Positions 42,289 to 51,058 of a stretch of 64,000 nt of DNA are shown in pieces. This DNA comes from Pseudomonas brenneri (GTDB lineage Bacteria; Pseudomonadota; Gammaproteobacteria; Pseudomonadales; Pseudomonadaceae), in NCBI RefSeq assembly GCF_007858285.1, contig NZ_VFIL01000001.1:620001-684000 (forward strand). The letters run 5' to 3'. The notes below the pieces were generated by a model. That model was not told the DNA's origin and did not search any database. It saw only the letters and a list, made by a program, of their open reading frames with translations. Made by a program: the position numbers and the translations under genes. The first letter of the stretch is position 1. Each line of letters begins with the position of its first letter.

Positions 42289-43212
42289 TTAACGGATGCC
42301 TTGGCCAATCAGCACGCCATCGACCGTTTGCCCATACAGATTCACGCCGTCATTGGCGTGGAACTTGATGCGCGTTTTCTCCACCGAACCGTCCACCAGG
42401 CGTGGGTCCTGCGGGCGCTCGTGGCGGTTGACGTAGGCTGCCACGTCCCAGGCCTGCTGGTCGGTCAAGCTGCCGCCTTTACCCAGCGGCATGTTGTGCT
42501 TGATAAAGGAGGCCGCCGTGTTGATCCGATGCATGCCTGCCCCCCAGTTGTAGGAATCCTTACCCCACAACGGTGGCATCACATAGCTGTCGCCCACCTT
42601 CTGCCCCTGCCCTTCGGCGCCATGGCACACCGCACACTGAGCCTTGTACACCTCGGCACCCTGCGCCAGGTTGTAGCCCTTGGCCGGTTGCGGCACCTCG
42701 GGGTAACCGCGCCCTGGCAACTCCCCCCCCAGTGGCGCCTTGCTCGCCAACCAATAGGCATAGGTCGACAGCGCGGTAATCTCATGGCTGTCCGCGGCCG
42801 GTGGCTTGCCGCCGTTCATGCTGAACTGGAAACAGCCCTGCAGGCGCTCGGCGAAGGTGTTGACCTTGTCATTCTTCTTGCGATAGGCCGGGTACATCGG
42901 GTACGCGCCCCAGAGCGGCGCCGAATTGGCCAGGCGACCCTGATCCAGGTGGCAGTTGCTGCAGTTGAGGCCGTTGCCGACAAACTGCGGGGCCAGGCGC
43001 TTGGTATCGACAAACAACGCATAGCCCTGCATCACCAGCTTGCCGTAGGCGTTGTCGGGCAACTCGCTTTCCTGGGGTGGCTGAAACGCCGTGGCCACTG
43101 GAGCCGCAGCTGGCACCTGCAATTGCGACTGATCCTCCATGGCGATCGGTGCCGCCGACACCTGCACACTGATCAACGCAGCCAACACGGGTACAAATGA
43201 CAGGTTCTTCAT
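42289..43212 (-). CDS. tsdA: di-haem c-type cytochrome, thiosulfate dehydrogenase (TsdA)-like
   Basis: A 307-residue exported cytochrome: signal peptide to about VSAAP, then two haem c sites, NCSNCHLDQG (near residue 85) and QCAVCHGAEG (near 195). The stretch around the first haem (APLWGAYPMYPAYR, then RLQGCFQFSMNGG with an extra Cys) is the pattern of TsdA, a periplasmic thiosulfate dehydrogenase/tetrathionate reductase in which a Cys ligates the active-site haem. It overlaps a second di-haem cytochrome gene by four bases (ATGA), as in tsdBA operons. So thiosulfate oxidation to tetrathionate, with electrons passed to the respiratory chain, is probable. Assignment is by motif memory, not by alignment. 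Confidence 0.8.
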   Translation of the reverse strand: MKNLSFVPVLAALISVQVSAAPIAMEDQSQLQVPAAAPVATAFQPPQESELPDNAYGKLVMQGYALFVDTKRLAPQFVGNGLNCSNCHLDQGRLANSAPLWGAYPMYPAYRKKNDKVNTFAERLQGCFQFSMNGGKPPAADSHEITALSTYAYWLASKAPLGGELPGRGYPEVPQPAKGYNLAQGAEVYKAQCAVCHGAEGQGQKVGDSYVMPPLWGKDSYNWGAGMHRINTAASFIKHNMPLGKGGSLTDQQAWDVAAYVNRHERPQDPRLVDGSVEKTRIKFHANDGVNLYGQTVDGVLIGQGIR

Positions 43213-43859
43213 GGCTTGACCTCCTGGCCAGGCAAGGAGGCGAAGTAGTTGGCAATCCCCTGCACTTCATCCTCCGTGAGGGATTTGGCCACATGCCCCA
43301 TCAGGTCATTGGGATCATTGTGCCGGGTGCCACTGCGCCAGGCATTGAGCTGGGCGACCAGATAGGCGGCAGATTGCCCGGAAAGCGGCGGAAACGCCTC
43401 GCCAACACCGATACCCGACGGGCCATGACAGCTCACACACGCAGGAATCTGCCGCTCCCAGGCGCCTTGTAGCGCCAGTTTTTCGGCGGGATTGGTCGGA
43501 GTGGCACTGCGATGGCCGGCAGGCGCGACCGGCGCCGGCATCGCCGCCAATGTCTGGCTCACCGCCGCGATTTCTTCCTCGGTAAGCGCCTTGGCCAGCG
43601 ACGTCATCACCGGGTTGCTGCGCGCTCCACTCTTGAAGTCATGCAGTTGCTTGCTCAAATACGCCGCCGGCAACCCCGCCAGCCTGGGGAAACCCGCCGC
43701 GGCCAACCCCAGGCCATCAGCACCATGACAGGCCATGCAAGCGGCCGCGCCAGGCTGCGCGCCACCTTCATTGAAAACCTTTTTGCCCTCCAGCGCCTGC
43801 GCGCTGCCCAGCATGAGCAGCAGGGCGCCACCCATCAACACTCTCTCCACAGACATCAT
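43209..43859 (-). CDS. tsdB: di-haem cytochrome c (cytochrome c4/TsdB-like)
   Basis: A 216-residue exported cytochrome c4-type protein with two similar haem domains: CMACHGADGLG near residue 41 and CVSCHGPSGIG near 141, each followed by a PxLxGxxAAYL segment. A signal peptide ends near AQALEG. GGAG lies five bases before the ATG at 43859; a GTG (43862) and a second ATG (43856) are alternatives. It precedes and overlaps the TsdA-like gene, so it is probably the TsdB electron acceptor of that enzyme. Confidence 0.83.
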   Translation of the reverse strand: MMSVERVLMGGALLLMLGSAQALEGKKVFNEGGAQPGAAACMACHGADGLGLAAAGFPRLAGLPAAYLSKQLHDFKSGARSNPVMTSLAKALTEEEIAAVSQTLAAMPAPVAPAGHRSATPTNPAEKLALQGAWERQIPACVSCHGPSGIGVGEAFPPLSGQSAAYLVAQLNAWRSGTRHNDPNDLMGHVAKSLTEDEVQGIANYFASLPGQEVKP

Positions 43860-43968
43860 CACGACTCCATTTTTATAGTTATATGCTTAGACCTACAATG
43901 CATAAGCCTACAAATGGTAGGGTAATGAGCGGACAGTCACAACCGTCGAGTAAGAAATCTCAGACAAT

Positions 43969-44003
43969 AAAAAGCCCGGCACTACAACCGCAGTGCCAGG
44001 CTT
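43969..44003 (-). terminator. rho-independent terminator of lipoprotein gene
   Basis: AAGCC(T/C)GGCACT-type stem with a nine-base loop, followed on the minus strand by CTTTTTATTG, about 40 bases beyond the lipoprotein stop. Confidence 0.8.
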
Positions 44004-44042
44004 ATTGATCGGAGCTGATCGCGTATGAGCGGCGTCGTGGGC

Positions 44043-44393
44043 TCAGCCGGAAATGCAGTCTTCCGCAGCTTTCTTCACGTCACCCGGGCGAATCGGCACA
44101 TTGGACATGCTCTCGTAGAGCTTGATGCTGCTACCGCTGGAGCGGTCTTCAATTTCAAAAATGGCGGATGGGTCAGCAGAAAACTTCTGCGGCACAATCA
44201 CGCGCACACCTTCCTTGTGAGGCTCGATCTGCGACGGACGACGGGTCGAAGACAGCTTCTGCACCACACATGCCGCGTATTCCTGTGGTTTTTTCCCGGA
44301 GATAACCGCCAGGGTTGGCGGTGTCTGCTTGATGTCTGAAACCGAAGCACATCCACCTATTGCCAGGGCCAGAACCAATACACTCCACTTCAT
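44043..44393 (-). CDS. small lipoprotein, 116 aa
   Basis: A 116-residue predicted lipoprotein: signal MKWSVLVLALAIGGCASVSD with lipobox IGGC (Cys15). The mature domain has KPQEYAACVVQKLSSTRRPS, VRVIVPQKF and FEIEDRSSGSSIKLYESM, a pattern of short strands ending with AAEDCISG, so a single disulfide is likely. Similar small lipoproteins occur throughout Pseudomonas; no function assigned. It is monocistronic with its own terminator. Confidence 0.82.
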   Translation of the reverse strand: MKWSVLVLALAIGGCASVSDIKQTPPTLAVISGKKPQEYAACVVQKLSSTRRPSQIEPHKEGVRVIVPQKFSADPSAIFEIEDRSSGSSIKLYESMSNVPIRPGDVKKAAEDCISG

Positions 44394-44605
44394 ACAAAAC
44401 CTCCGATAAAGACCCTACGACAGCGGAGATGGTATTTTTCTCCCGCCCACGTAGGATTTATCCCTGATATATCGGTAAATAACTGTTTTAAATTGTCGAA
44501 GACGTCGACGACGACCCGATAATAAACGTGCTGGGGCTGATAAACTCCATCTTAACCTACGTATCGTTCTGATTTTTCAGAAAAAGCCCTTCTGGAGACA
44601 CCCCC

Positions 44606-44908
44606 ATGAAATTCATCCACCAGCGCGAACACTTGAACGAAGGGGACATTGTCGTCATTGAATGCTCGCAGACCTGCAATATCCGCCTGATGAGCGATGC
44701 GAATTTTCGCAGCTTCAAAAATGGTGGTCGCCACACTTATCACGGTGGCGCATTCGACAAGTTCCCGGCCAAGATCACCGCGCCCAGCACCGGGTTCTGG
44801 AACATCACCCTGGATGTCGTGACGCGCCGTGCCATCAGCGTCACCCGCAAGCCGGCCTTGTCCCATAAAATCCGCATTGTCCGCCGCACCAGCACCAAAC
44901 TGAGCTGA
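44606..44908 (+). CDS. DUF1883 family protein
   Basis: A 100-residue all-beta small protein: MKFIHQREHLNEGDIVVIEC, NIRLMSDANFRSFKNGGRHT and the mid YHGGAFDKFPAKITAPSTG are characteristic of the DUF1883 domain, a family found alone or attached to TIR and other domains. No signal peptide. A well-placed GGAG-type site precedes the start. It is followed 29 bases later by a small acidic protein gene. Function unknown. Confidence 0.85.
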   Translation: MKFIHQREHLNEGDIVVIECSQTCNIRLMSDANFRSFKNGGRHTYHGGAFDKFPAKITAPSTGFWNITLDVVTRRAISVTRKPALSHKIRIVRRTSTKLS

Positions 44909-44937
44909 TTGCGCGGCCCCAAGCCACAGGAATGACC

Positions 44938-45105
44938 GTGACTCAAACCACCAAATACGTCATCAAGTACAAACTCAACGGTGAACGCCGTTTCGAATTT
45001 GCCCAGTTGCACGCGGCCAGCGTCGAAGAGGCCCAAGAGGCCCTGGCGAAAATTCACGATGCCAGTGATGAAATCACTGAAATCACCGTGAGCAAGGCCC
45101 TGTAA
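44938..45105 (+). CDS. hypothetical small protein, 55 aa
   Basis: A 55-residue protein beginning at a GTG (44938) six bases behind AGGA; an ATG at 44932 would add two residues but leaves no space for the ribosome site. Sequence TQTTKYVIKYKLNGERRFEF gives a beta-hairpin, followed by a helix (SVEEAQEALAKIHD) and a final strand (ITEITVSKAL): a plausible small ferredoxin-like or swapped-hairpin fold. It is downstream of the DUF1883 gene on the same strand and probably co-transcribed. Conserved-looking but unassigned. Confidence 0.7.
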   Translation: MTQTTKYVIKYKLNGERRFEFAQLHAASVEEAQEALAKIHDASDEITEITVSKAL

Positions 45106-45137
45106 AACCATTACCGGCGACGGAGTGATTCTGCAAG

Positions 45138-45806
45138 ATGGACACTCATTCCACCGCCGATCTGTTCAACGACGATGCCCTGCAACAACCGGCCGGTCGT
45201 GAACAAATCGGCGAACAATCCTACGTTTTCAGAGGCTATGCCCTGCCCTGGCTTGAGCGTTTGTTGCCGGAGTTGCGCGCAGTCCTGACCCAGTCACCGT
45301 TCCGGCACATGGTCACCCCCGGCGGGTTTACCATGTCGGCAGCCCTGAGCAGTTGCGGCGAGCTGGGCTGGACCACCAGCCGCCAGGGCTATCGCTACAG
45401 CCCCATCGACCCCGAGCGCCAACTGCCCTGGCCCAAGTTGCCGGATGGGCTGCGTGAGTTGGCGATAACGGCTGCCGCCGCCGCAGGGTTTGATGGCTTT
45501 GCGCCTGACGCCTGCCTGATCAACCGCTATGTACCAGGCGCCAGGATGTCGCTGCACCAGGACAAGAACGAGCGTGACTTCAGTGCGCCCGTGGTCTCGG
45601 TGTCGCTGGGGTTGCCAGCGGTGTTTCTGTTCGGCGGCCATCAGCGCAGTGACAAGCCGCGCAAGATCTCACTGTTCCATGGCGACGTGGCGGTATGGGG
45701 CGGCGTCGATCGCCTGCGCTTTCATGGTGTGCTGCCAATCAAGGAAGGCGTGCACCCGCGCATGGGGCCACAACGGATCAACCTGACGTTTCGCGCGGCT
45801 GGCTGA
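45138..45806 (+). CDS. alkB: DNA oxidative demethylase AlkB
   Basis: A 222-residue Fe(II)/2-oxoglutarate dioxygenase that removes methyl groups from 1-methyladenine and 3-methylcytosine in DNA and RNA. The metal triad is seen as HxD in SLHQDKNERDF and the distal His in RLRFHGVLP; the 2-oxoglutarate Arg is in PQRINLTFR. The substrate-contact segment CLINRYVPGARM is typical. It is followed by ada, 86 bases on, making an alkylation-repair pair. Confidence 0.95.
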   Translation: MDTHSTADLFNDDALQQPAGREQIGEQSYVFRGYALPWLERLLPELRAVLTQSPFRHMVTPGGFTMSAALSSCGELGWTTSRQGYRYSPIDPERQLPWPKLPDGLRELAITAAAAAGFDGFAPDACLINRYVPGARMSLHQDKNERDFSAPVVSVSLGLPAVFLFGGHQRSDKPRKISLFHGDVAVWGGVDRLRFHGVLPIKEGVHPRMGPQRINLTFRAAG

Positions 45807-45892
45807 CCCGGTGAATTCAACCGCAAGCAACGGAGTGTCCGGCCCCACCGTAGCGATTATCCTGGCCATTGATCCCTTGCCGAGCTACTGCC

Positions 45893-46969
45893 ATGAGCAC
45901 TGAAGATGATCTGCGCTGGGCGGCCATTGTCGCCCGCGACCCCGCGGCCGACCAGGCCTTCGTCTATGGGGTCAAGACTACCGGTGTGTACTGCCGGCCC
46001 AGCAGCAGCGCACGCCAGCCGCTGCGCAAAAACGTCGAATTCTTCGACACGCCACAGCAAGCCGAAGCGGCCGGGTACCGCCCCAACAAACGTACCTCGG
46101 CCGATCAAACCCAGGTTGCACAACGCCATGCACACTTGGTCGCTGCCGCCTGCCGCCACATCGAGCAGGCCCAGACCCTGCCCTCCCTGGAAGACCTGGC
46201 CAACGGCGCCGGCTTGAGCCCGTTCCACTTTCACCGGGTGTTCAAGACCCTGACCGGGCTGACGCCAAGGGGCTACGCCCACGCCCATCGTTCACGCAAG
46301 GTGCGGGCCCACCTTCAAGACAATCAGTCGGTGACCAATGCGCTGTACGACGCAGGCTTCAACTCAAACAGCCGCTTCTATGAATCAGCCGACCAGTTAC
46401 TCGGCATGAAACCCAGCGACTACAAGGCCGGTGGCACCCATAACGATATCCACTTTGCCGTCGGCGAGTGTTCCCTGGGCGCGATACTGGTGGCGCAGAG
46501 CAATCGCGGAGTCTGCGCGATCCTCCTGGGCGACGACCCGGACCAACTGGCGCGCGACCTGCAAGACCAATTCCCGCAGGCCAATGTGATCGGTGCCGAC
46601 CCTGGATTTGAACAACTGATCGCCCAGGTGGTGGGGTTTATCGAAGCACCAGCCCTGGGCCTGCACCTGCCTCTGGATCTGCGCGGTACCGCTTTCCAGG
46701 AGCGGGTCTGGCAAGCACTGCGGGAAATTCCGGTGGGCAGCACCGCCAGCTATGCCGACATCGCCAAGCGTATCGGCGCACCCAGCGCCTTTCGCGCCGT
46801 GGCCCAGGCCTGTGGTGCCAATAGCCTGGCCGTGGCGATTCCCTGTCACCGCGTGGTGCGCAGCGACGGCCATCTTTCGGGCTACCGTTGGGGCGTGGAA
46901 CGCAAGCAGCAGTTGCTCCAGCGCGAACGCCGCACCCCGCATGAACAGCCACCTGCGTCCAGTGAATAA
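45893..46969 (+). CDS. ada: Ada-type methyltransferase/regulator with degenerate zinc site
   Basis: A 358-residue protein with three Ada modules: N-terminal methyl-phosphotriester domain (1 to about 75), AraC-type helix-turn-helix (about 80-180, ending LGMKPSDYKAGG) and the C-terminal O6-alkylguanine transferase with active Cys in AVAIPCHRVVRSDG. In the N-terminal domain Cys34 (the acceptor; E. coli Cys38) is kept in YCRPS, but the positions of E. coli Cys42, Cys69 and Cys72 are Ser38, Asn65 and Thr68. The zinc site is therefore degenerate, so phosphotriester sensing and activation may be lost or altered. It follows alkB. Confidence 0.9.
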   Translation: MSTEDDLRWAAIVARDPAADQAFVYGVKTTGVYCRPSSSARQPLRKNVEFFDTPQQAEAAGYRPNKRTSADQTQVAQRHAHLVAAACRHIEQAQTLPSLEDLANGAGLSPFHFHRVFKTLTGLTPRGYAHAHRSRKVRAHLQDNQSVTNALYDAGFNSNSRFYESADQLLGMKPSDYKAGGTHNDIHFAVGECSLGAILVAQSNRGVCAILLGDDPDQLARDLQDQFPQANVIGADPGFEQLIAQVVGFIEAPALGLHLPLDLRGTAFQERVWQALREIPVGSTASYADIAKRIGAPSAFRAVAQACGANSLAVAIPCHRVVRSDGHLSGYRWGVERKQQLLQRERRTPHEQPPASSE

Positions 46970-47052
46970 TACAAACTGGCCTTGCCCTGGCCGCCCCTGT
47001 TAAAAATGCCGGGCAGTCCTTCCTGAGCGTTCCACCCCTGGAGAAACGATCC

Positions 47053-48117
47053 ATGAGCACCTGGCCAGACACCCGGATTCTTGACCTGCTGGGCATTGAA
47101 CTGCCGATCATCCAGGCCCCCATGGCCGGCAGCACCAGCCCACAGATGGTGATCGCCGCCAGTGCGGCCGGCGCCTTGGGCTCGATGCCAGCGGCCACGT
47201 TGAATATCGAGCAACTGCGCCAGGCCCTGATCACCATTCGCCAGGCCAGCGACCGCCCGTTGAACGTCAACTTCTTCTGCCATCAGCCACCGACCCCCAA
47301 CCCCGAGCGCGACTGCCAGTGGAAGGACCTGCTGGAGCCTTACTACCGTGAGTTGGGTGCCGACTTTGAAGCGCCCACCCCGGTCTCCAACCGCGCACCG
47401 TTCGACAATGCCAGCTGCGAGGTGGTGGAAGAGTTCCGCCCCGAAGTGGTCAGTTTTCACTTCGGCCTGCCGGAAAAAGCCCTGCTGGACCGGGTCAAGG
47501 CCACCGGGGCGAAAGTAGTGTCGTCCGCCACCACCGTCGAAGAGGCCATCTGGCTGGAACAGCATGGCTGTGACGCGATTATCGCCATGGGTTACGAGGC
47601 CGGGGGGCATCGCGGGATGTTTCTCAGCGACCGCCTTACCAGCCAGATCGGAACAATGGCCCTGGTGCCGCAAATCGTCGATGCCGTCAGCGTGCCGGTG
47701 ATCGCCGCCGGTGGGATTGGCGATGCGCGGGGGATCGTCGCTGCATTCGCCCTCGGGGCCTCGGCCGTGCAGATCGGCACGGCGTATCTGTTCACGCCCG
47801 AAGCCACCATCACGCCCGCACACCGCCAGGCGCTGCACAGCGCCCAGGCCAGCGATACGGCACTGACCAATCTGTTTACCGGGCGCCCGGCGCGAGGCAT
47901 TGTCAATCGTGTGATGCGCGAACTGGGACCGATCAATCCCACCGCCCCAGCGTTTCCACTGGCTGGCGGTGCTTTGATGCCATTGCGCGCCCTGGACGAG
48001 GCCGGTTTCAGCAGCCTGTGGGCCGGCCAGGCACTGCGCCTGGGGCAAGACCTGACAACCCGCGAACTGACCCTGGACCTGGCCCGGCAAGCCCTGATGC
48101 AACTCAACAAGGGTTAA
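47053..48117 (+). CDS. nitronate monooxygenase
   Basis: A 354-residue FMN TIM-barrel enzyme of the NMO/2-nitropropane dioxygenase family that oxidises toxic propionate-3-nitronate and similar alkyl nitronates. Landmarks: IIQAPMAGSTSPQMVIAAS at the N-terminus, the FMN phosphate segment IAAGGIGDARGIVAAFALGA and the GYEAGGHRG loop. It has the usual 350-residue length of class I enzymes and stands alone between ada and the molybdate operon. Confidence 0.92.
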   Translation: MSTWPDTRILDLLGIELPIIQAPMAGSTSPQMVIAASAAGALGSMPAATLNIEQLRQALITIRQASDRPLNVNFFCHQPPTPNPERDCQWKDLLEPYYRELGADFEAPTPVSNRAPFDNASCEVVEEFRPEVVSFHFGLPEKALLDRVKATGAKVVSSATTVEEAIWLEQHGCDAIIAMGYEAGGHRGMFLSDRLTSQIGTMALVPQIVDAVSVPVIAAGGIGDARGIVAAFALGASAVQIGTAYLFTPEATITPAHRQALHSAQASDTALTNLFTGRPARGIVNRVMRELGPINPTAPAFPLAGGALMPLRALDEAGFSSLWAGQALRLGQDLTTRELTLDLARQALMQLNKG

Positions 48118-48157
48118 GCCCCTGAGACAACTTTGCACTGTACCGACGATGGCGAAC

Positions 48158-48980
<823 letters not shown>

Positions 48981-49661
48981 ATGCCGCTATCGAGTGCCGA
49001 CTTCTCTGCCATTTGGCTGACCCTGAAACTGGCGTCGCTGACCACTGTGATCCTGCTGGTCATCGGCACTCCGATTGCCCTGTGGCTGTCGCACACCCGC
49101 TCATGGTGGCGCGGCCCCATCGGCGCGATCGTCGCCCTGCCGCTGGTGCTGCCTCCCACTGTGATTGGCTTCTACCTGCTGCTGACCATGGGCCCCCATG
49201 GCTACCTCGGGCAGTTCACCCAATGGCTGGGCCTGGGCACCTTGACCTTCAGCTTCGCCGGCCTGGTGATTGGCTCGGTGATCTATTCCATGCCGTTTGT
49301 GGTGCAACCGTTGCAGAACGCGTTCTCGGCCATCGGCAGCCGCCCCCTGGAAGTCGCTGCCACGTTACGGGCCAATCCCTGGGACACGTTTTTCACGGTG
49401 ATCCTGCCCCTGGCCCGTCCCGGGTTTATCACCGCGTCGATCCTCGGTTTTGCCCATACCGTGGGCGAGTTCGGCGTGGTGCTGATGATCGGCGGCAATA
49501 TCCCCGACAAGACCCGCGTGGTCTCGGTGCAGATCTACGATCACGTCGAAGCCATGGAATATGCACAGGCCCACTGGCTCGCCGCAGCCATGGTGGTGTT
49601 TTCTTTCCTGGTGTTGCTGGCGCTCTACTCCAGCCGTAAAACCAAGGCAGGCTGGAGCTGA
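48981..49661 (+). CDS. modB: molybdate ABC transporter permease
   Basis: A 226-residue inner-membrane permease with about five or six helices. The family begins with [20 protein letters not shown], and the [11 protein letters not shown] and [16 protein letters not shown] (EAA) segments are typical ModB. It begins directly after the modA stop (no gap) and shares one base with modC. Confidence 0.95.
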   Translation: MPLSSADFSAIWLTLKLASLTTVILLVIGTPIALWLSHTRSWWRGPIGAIVALPLVLPPTVIGFYLLLTMGPHGYLGQFTQWLGLGTLTFSFAGLVIGSVIYSMPFVVQPLQNAFSAIGSRPLEVAATLRANPWDTFFTVILPLARPGFITASILGFAHTVGEFGVVLMIGGNIPDKTRVVSVQIYDHVEAMEYAQAHWLAAAMVVFSFLVLLALYSSRKTKAGWS

Positions 49662-50746
49662 TGTCGATGATTGAGGTACGCCTGCAACTGAATTATTCCG
49701 GGTTTGCCCTGGACGTCGACCTACAATTGCCGGGGCGTGGCGTGACCGCGCTCTACGGGCATTCCGGCTCGGGCAAGACCACCTGCCTGCGCTGCATTGC
49801 CGGGCTGGAGCGAGCCAGCGACGGCTTTGTGCAAATCAACGATCAAGTCTGGCAAGACAGCCACAACGGCGTGTTTGTGCCACCGCACAAACGCGCCCTC
49901 GGCTATGTGTTTCAAGAGGCCAGCCTGTTTCCCCACCTGTCGGTGCTGGCCAACCTGGAGTTCGGCCTCAAGCGCATCCCCAAGGCCCAGCGCCGCGTAG
50001 ACCTGGCCCAGGCCACGCAATTGCTGGGCATCGGCCACTTGCTGGATCGCCATCCACAGCATTTGTCCGGCGGCGAGCGCCAACGCGTCGGCATCGCCCG
50101 CGCCCTGCTCACCAGCCCGCAGCTATTGCTGATGGACGAGCCCCTGGCCGCACTCGACAGCCAACGCAAAGGCGAAATCCTGCCGTACCTGGAACGCCTG
50201 CACGAGCAACTGGAAATCCCGGTGCTGTATGTCAGCCATGCCCAGGATGAAGTGGCACGCCTGGCCGACCACCTTGTCCTGCTCAGTGAGGGCAAGGCCC
50301 TGGCCAGCGGCCCGATTGGCGAAACCCTGGCGCGGCTCGACCTGCCGCTGGCCCTGGGCGACGATGCTGGCGTGGTGATCAATGGCACGGTCAGTGGCCA
50401 TGACGCCCACTATCAATTGCTGACCCTGCAACTGCCCGACAGCCCGCTGCAAATGCGCGTAGCCCATGCCCCGCTCGATTTGGGCAAACACCTGCGGTTC
50501 AAGGTCCGGGCACGGGATGTGAGCCTCAGCCTGCAACCCGGGGAGCACAGCAGTATCCTCAACTGCCTGCCCGTGACCGTGACCCAGGAAATCCCTGCCG
50601 ATAACAGTGCGCATGTACTGGTGCGGCTCGACGCAGCGGGGACGCCGTTGCTGGCGCGGATCACCCGTTACTCGCGGGACCAATTGCAGGTGCATCCCGG
50701 CCAGGTGCTGTGGGCACAGATCAAGGCGGTCGCGGTATTGGCTTGA
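49661..50746 (+). CDS. modC: molybdate ABC transporter ATPase
   Basis: A 361-residue ATPase with Walker A GHSGSGKT, signature LSGGERQR, Walker [14 protein letters not shown] and a switch His (YVSHAQDE). Beyond residue about 290 comes a molybdate-binding MOP/TOBE domain ([20 protein letters not shown]) that in related proteins inhibits transport when molybdate is bound. It completes the modABC operon. Confidence 0.95.
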   Translation: MSMIEVRLQLNYSGFALDVDLQLPGRGVTALYGHSGSGKTTCLRCIAGLERASDGFVQINDQVWQDSHNGVFVPPHKRALGYVFQEASLFPHLSVLANLEFGLKRIPKAQRRVDLAQATQLLGIGHLLDRHPQHLSGGERQRVGIARALLTSPQLLLMDEPLAALDSQRKGEILPYLERLHEQLEIPVLYVSHAQDEVARLADHLVLLSEGKALASGPIGETLARLDLPLALGDDAGVVINGTVSGHDAHYQLLTLQLPDSPLQMRVAHAPLDLGKHLRFKVRARDVSLSLQPGEHSSILNCLPVTVTQEIPADNSAHVLVRLDAAGTPLLARITRYSRDQLQVHPGQVLWAQIKAVAVLA

Positions 50747-51058
50747 ACGGGAAGAGGTGGGGCTGGCGATGTTTCTTGAACAACTGTAGGAGCGAGCTTG
50801 CTCGCGAAAAACTTGAGAGCGCCGCGTTTACCCTGCATACACGCGTTATCGTTCACGCCCTTCGCGAGCAAGCTCGCTCCTACAGGTGGTATTGGCCTTG
50901 CCACAGGCGTAGGAAATATGACGCAACTGCGCTAGGCTACCGGTCCTTTCCTATATCAGGACGACCGCCGACGTGAACCACTAAGCCTTCCAACATGTAA
51001 ACGCAACGAGCCGCCTGGCGCGCTTGTTGGCTTGTGCCACATTGTTCTGGAGGTGCTG
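50747..51058. other. 312-bp intergenic region with REPIN
   Basis: Most of it is the REPIN at 50785-50884; the rest holds the promoter of the ABC-F gene, with no further gene or clear signal seen. Confidence 0.6.
50785..50884. repeat. REPIN: two inverted REP units
   Basis: TGTAGGAGCGAGCTTGCTCG plus CGAA (50785-50808) is inverted exactly at 50861-50884, with 52 bases between. It is a second REPIN type (TGTAGGAGCGAG core) distinct from the TGTGGGAGCGGG type at 7015. Confidence 0.93.
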
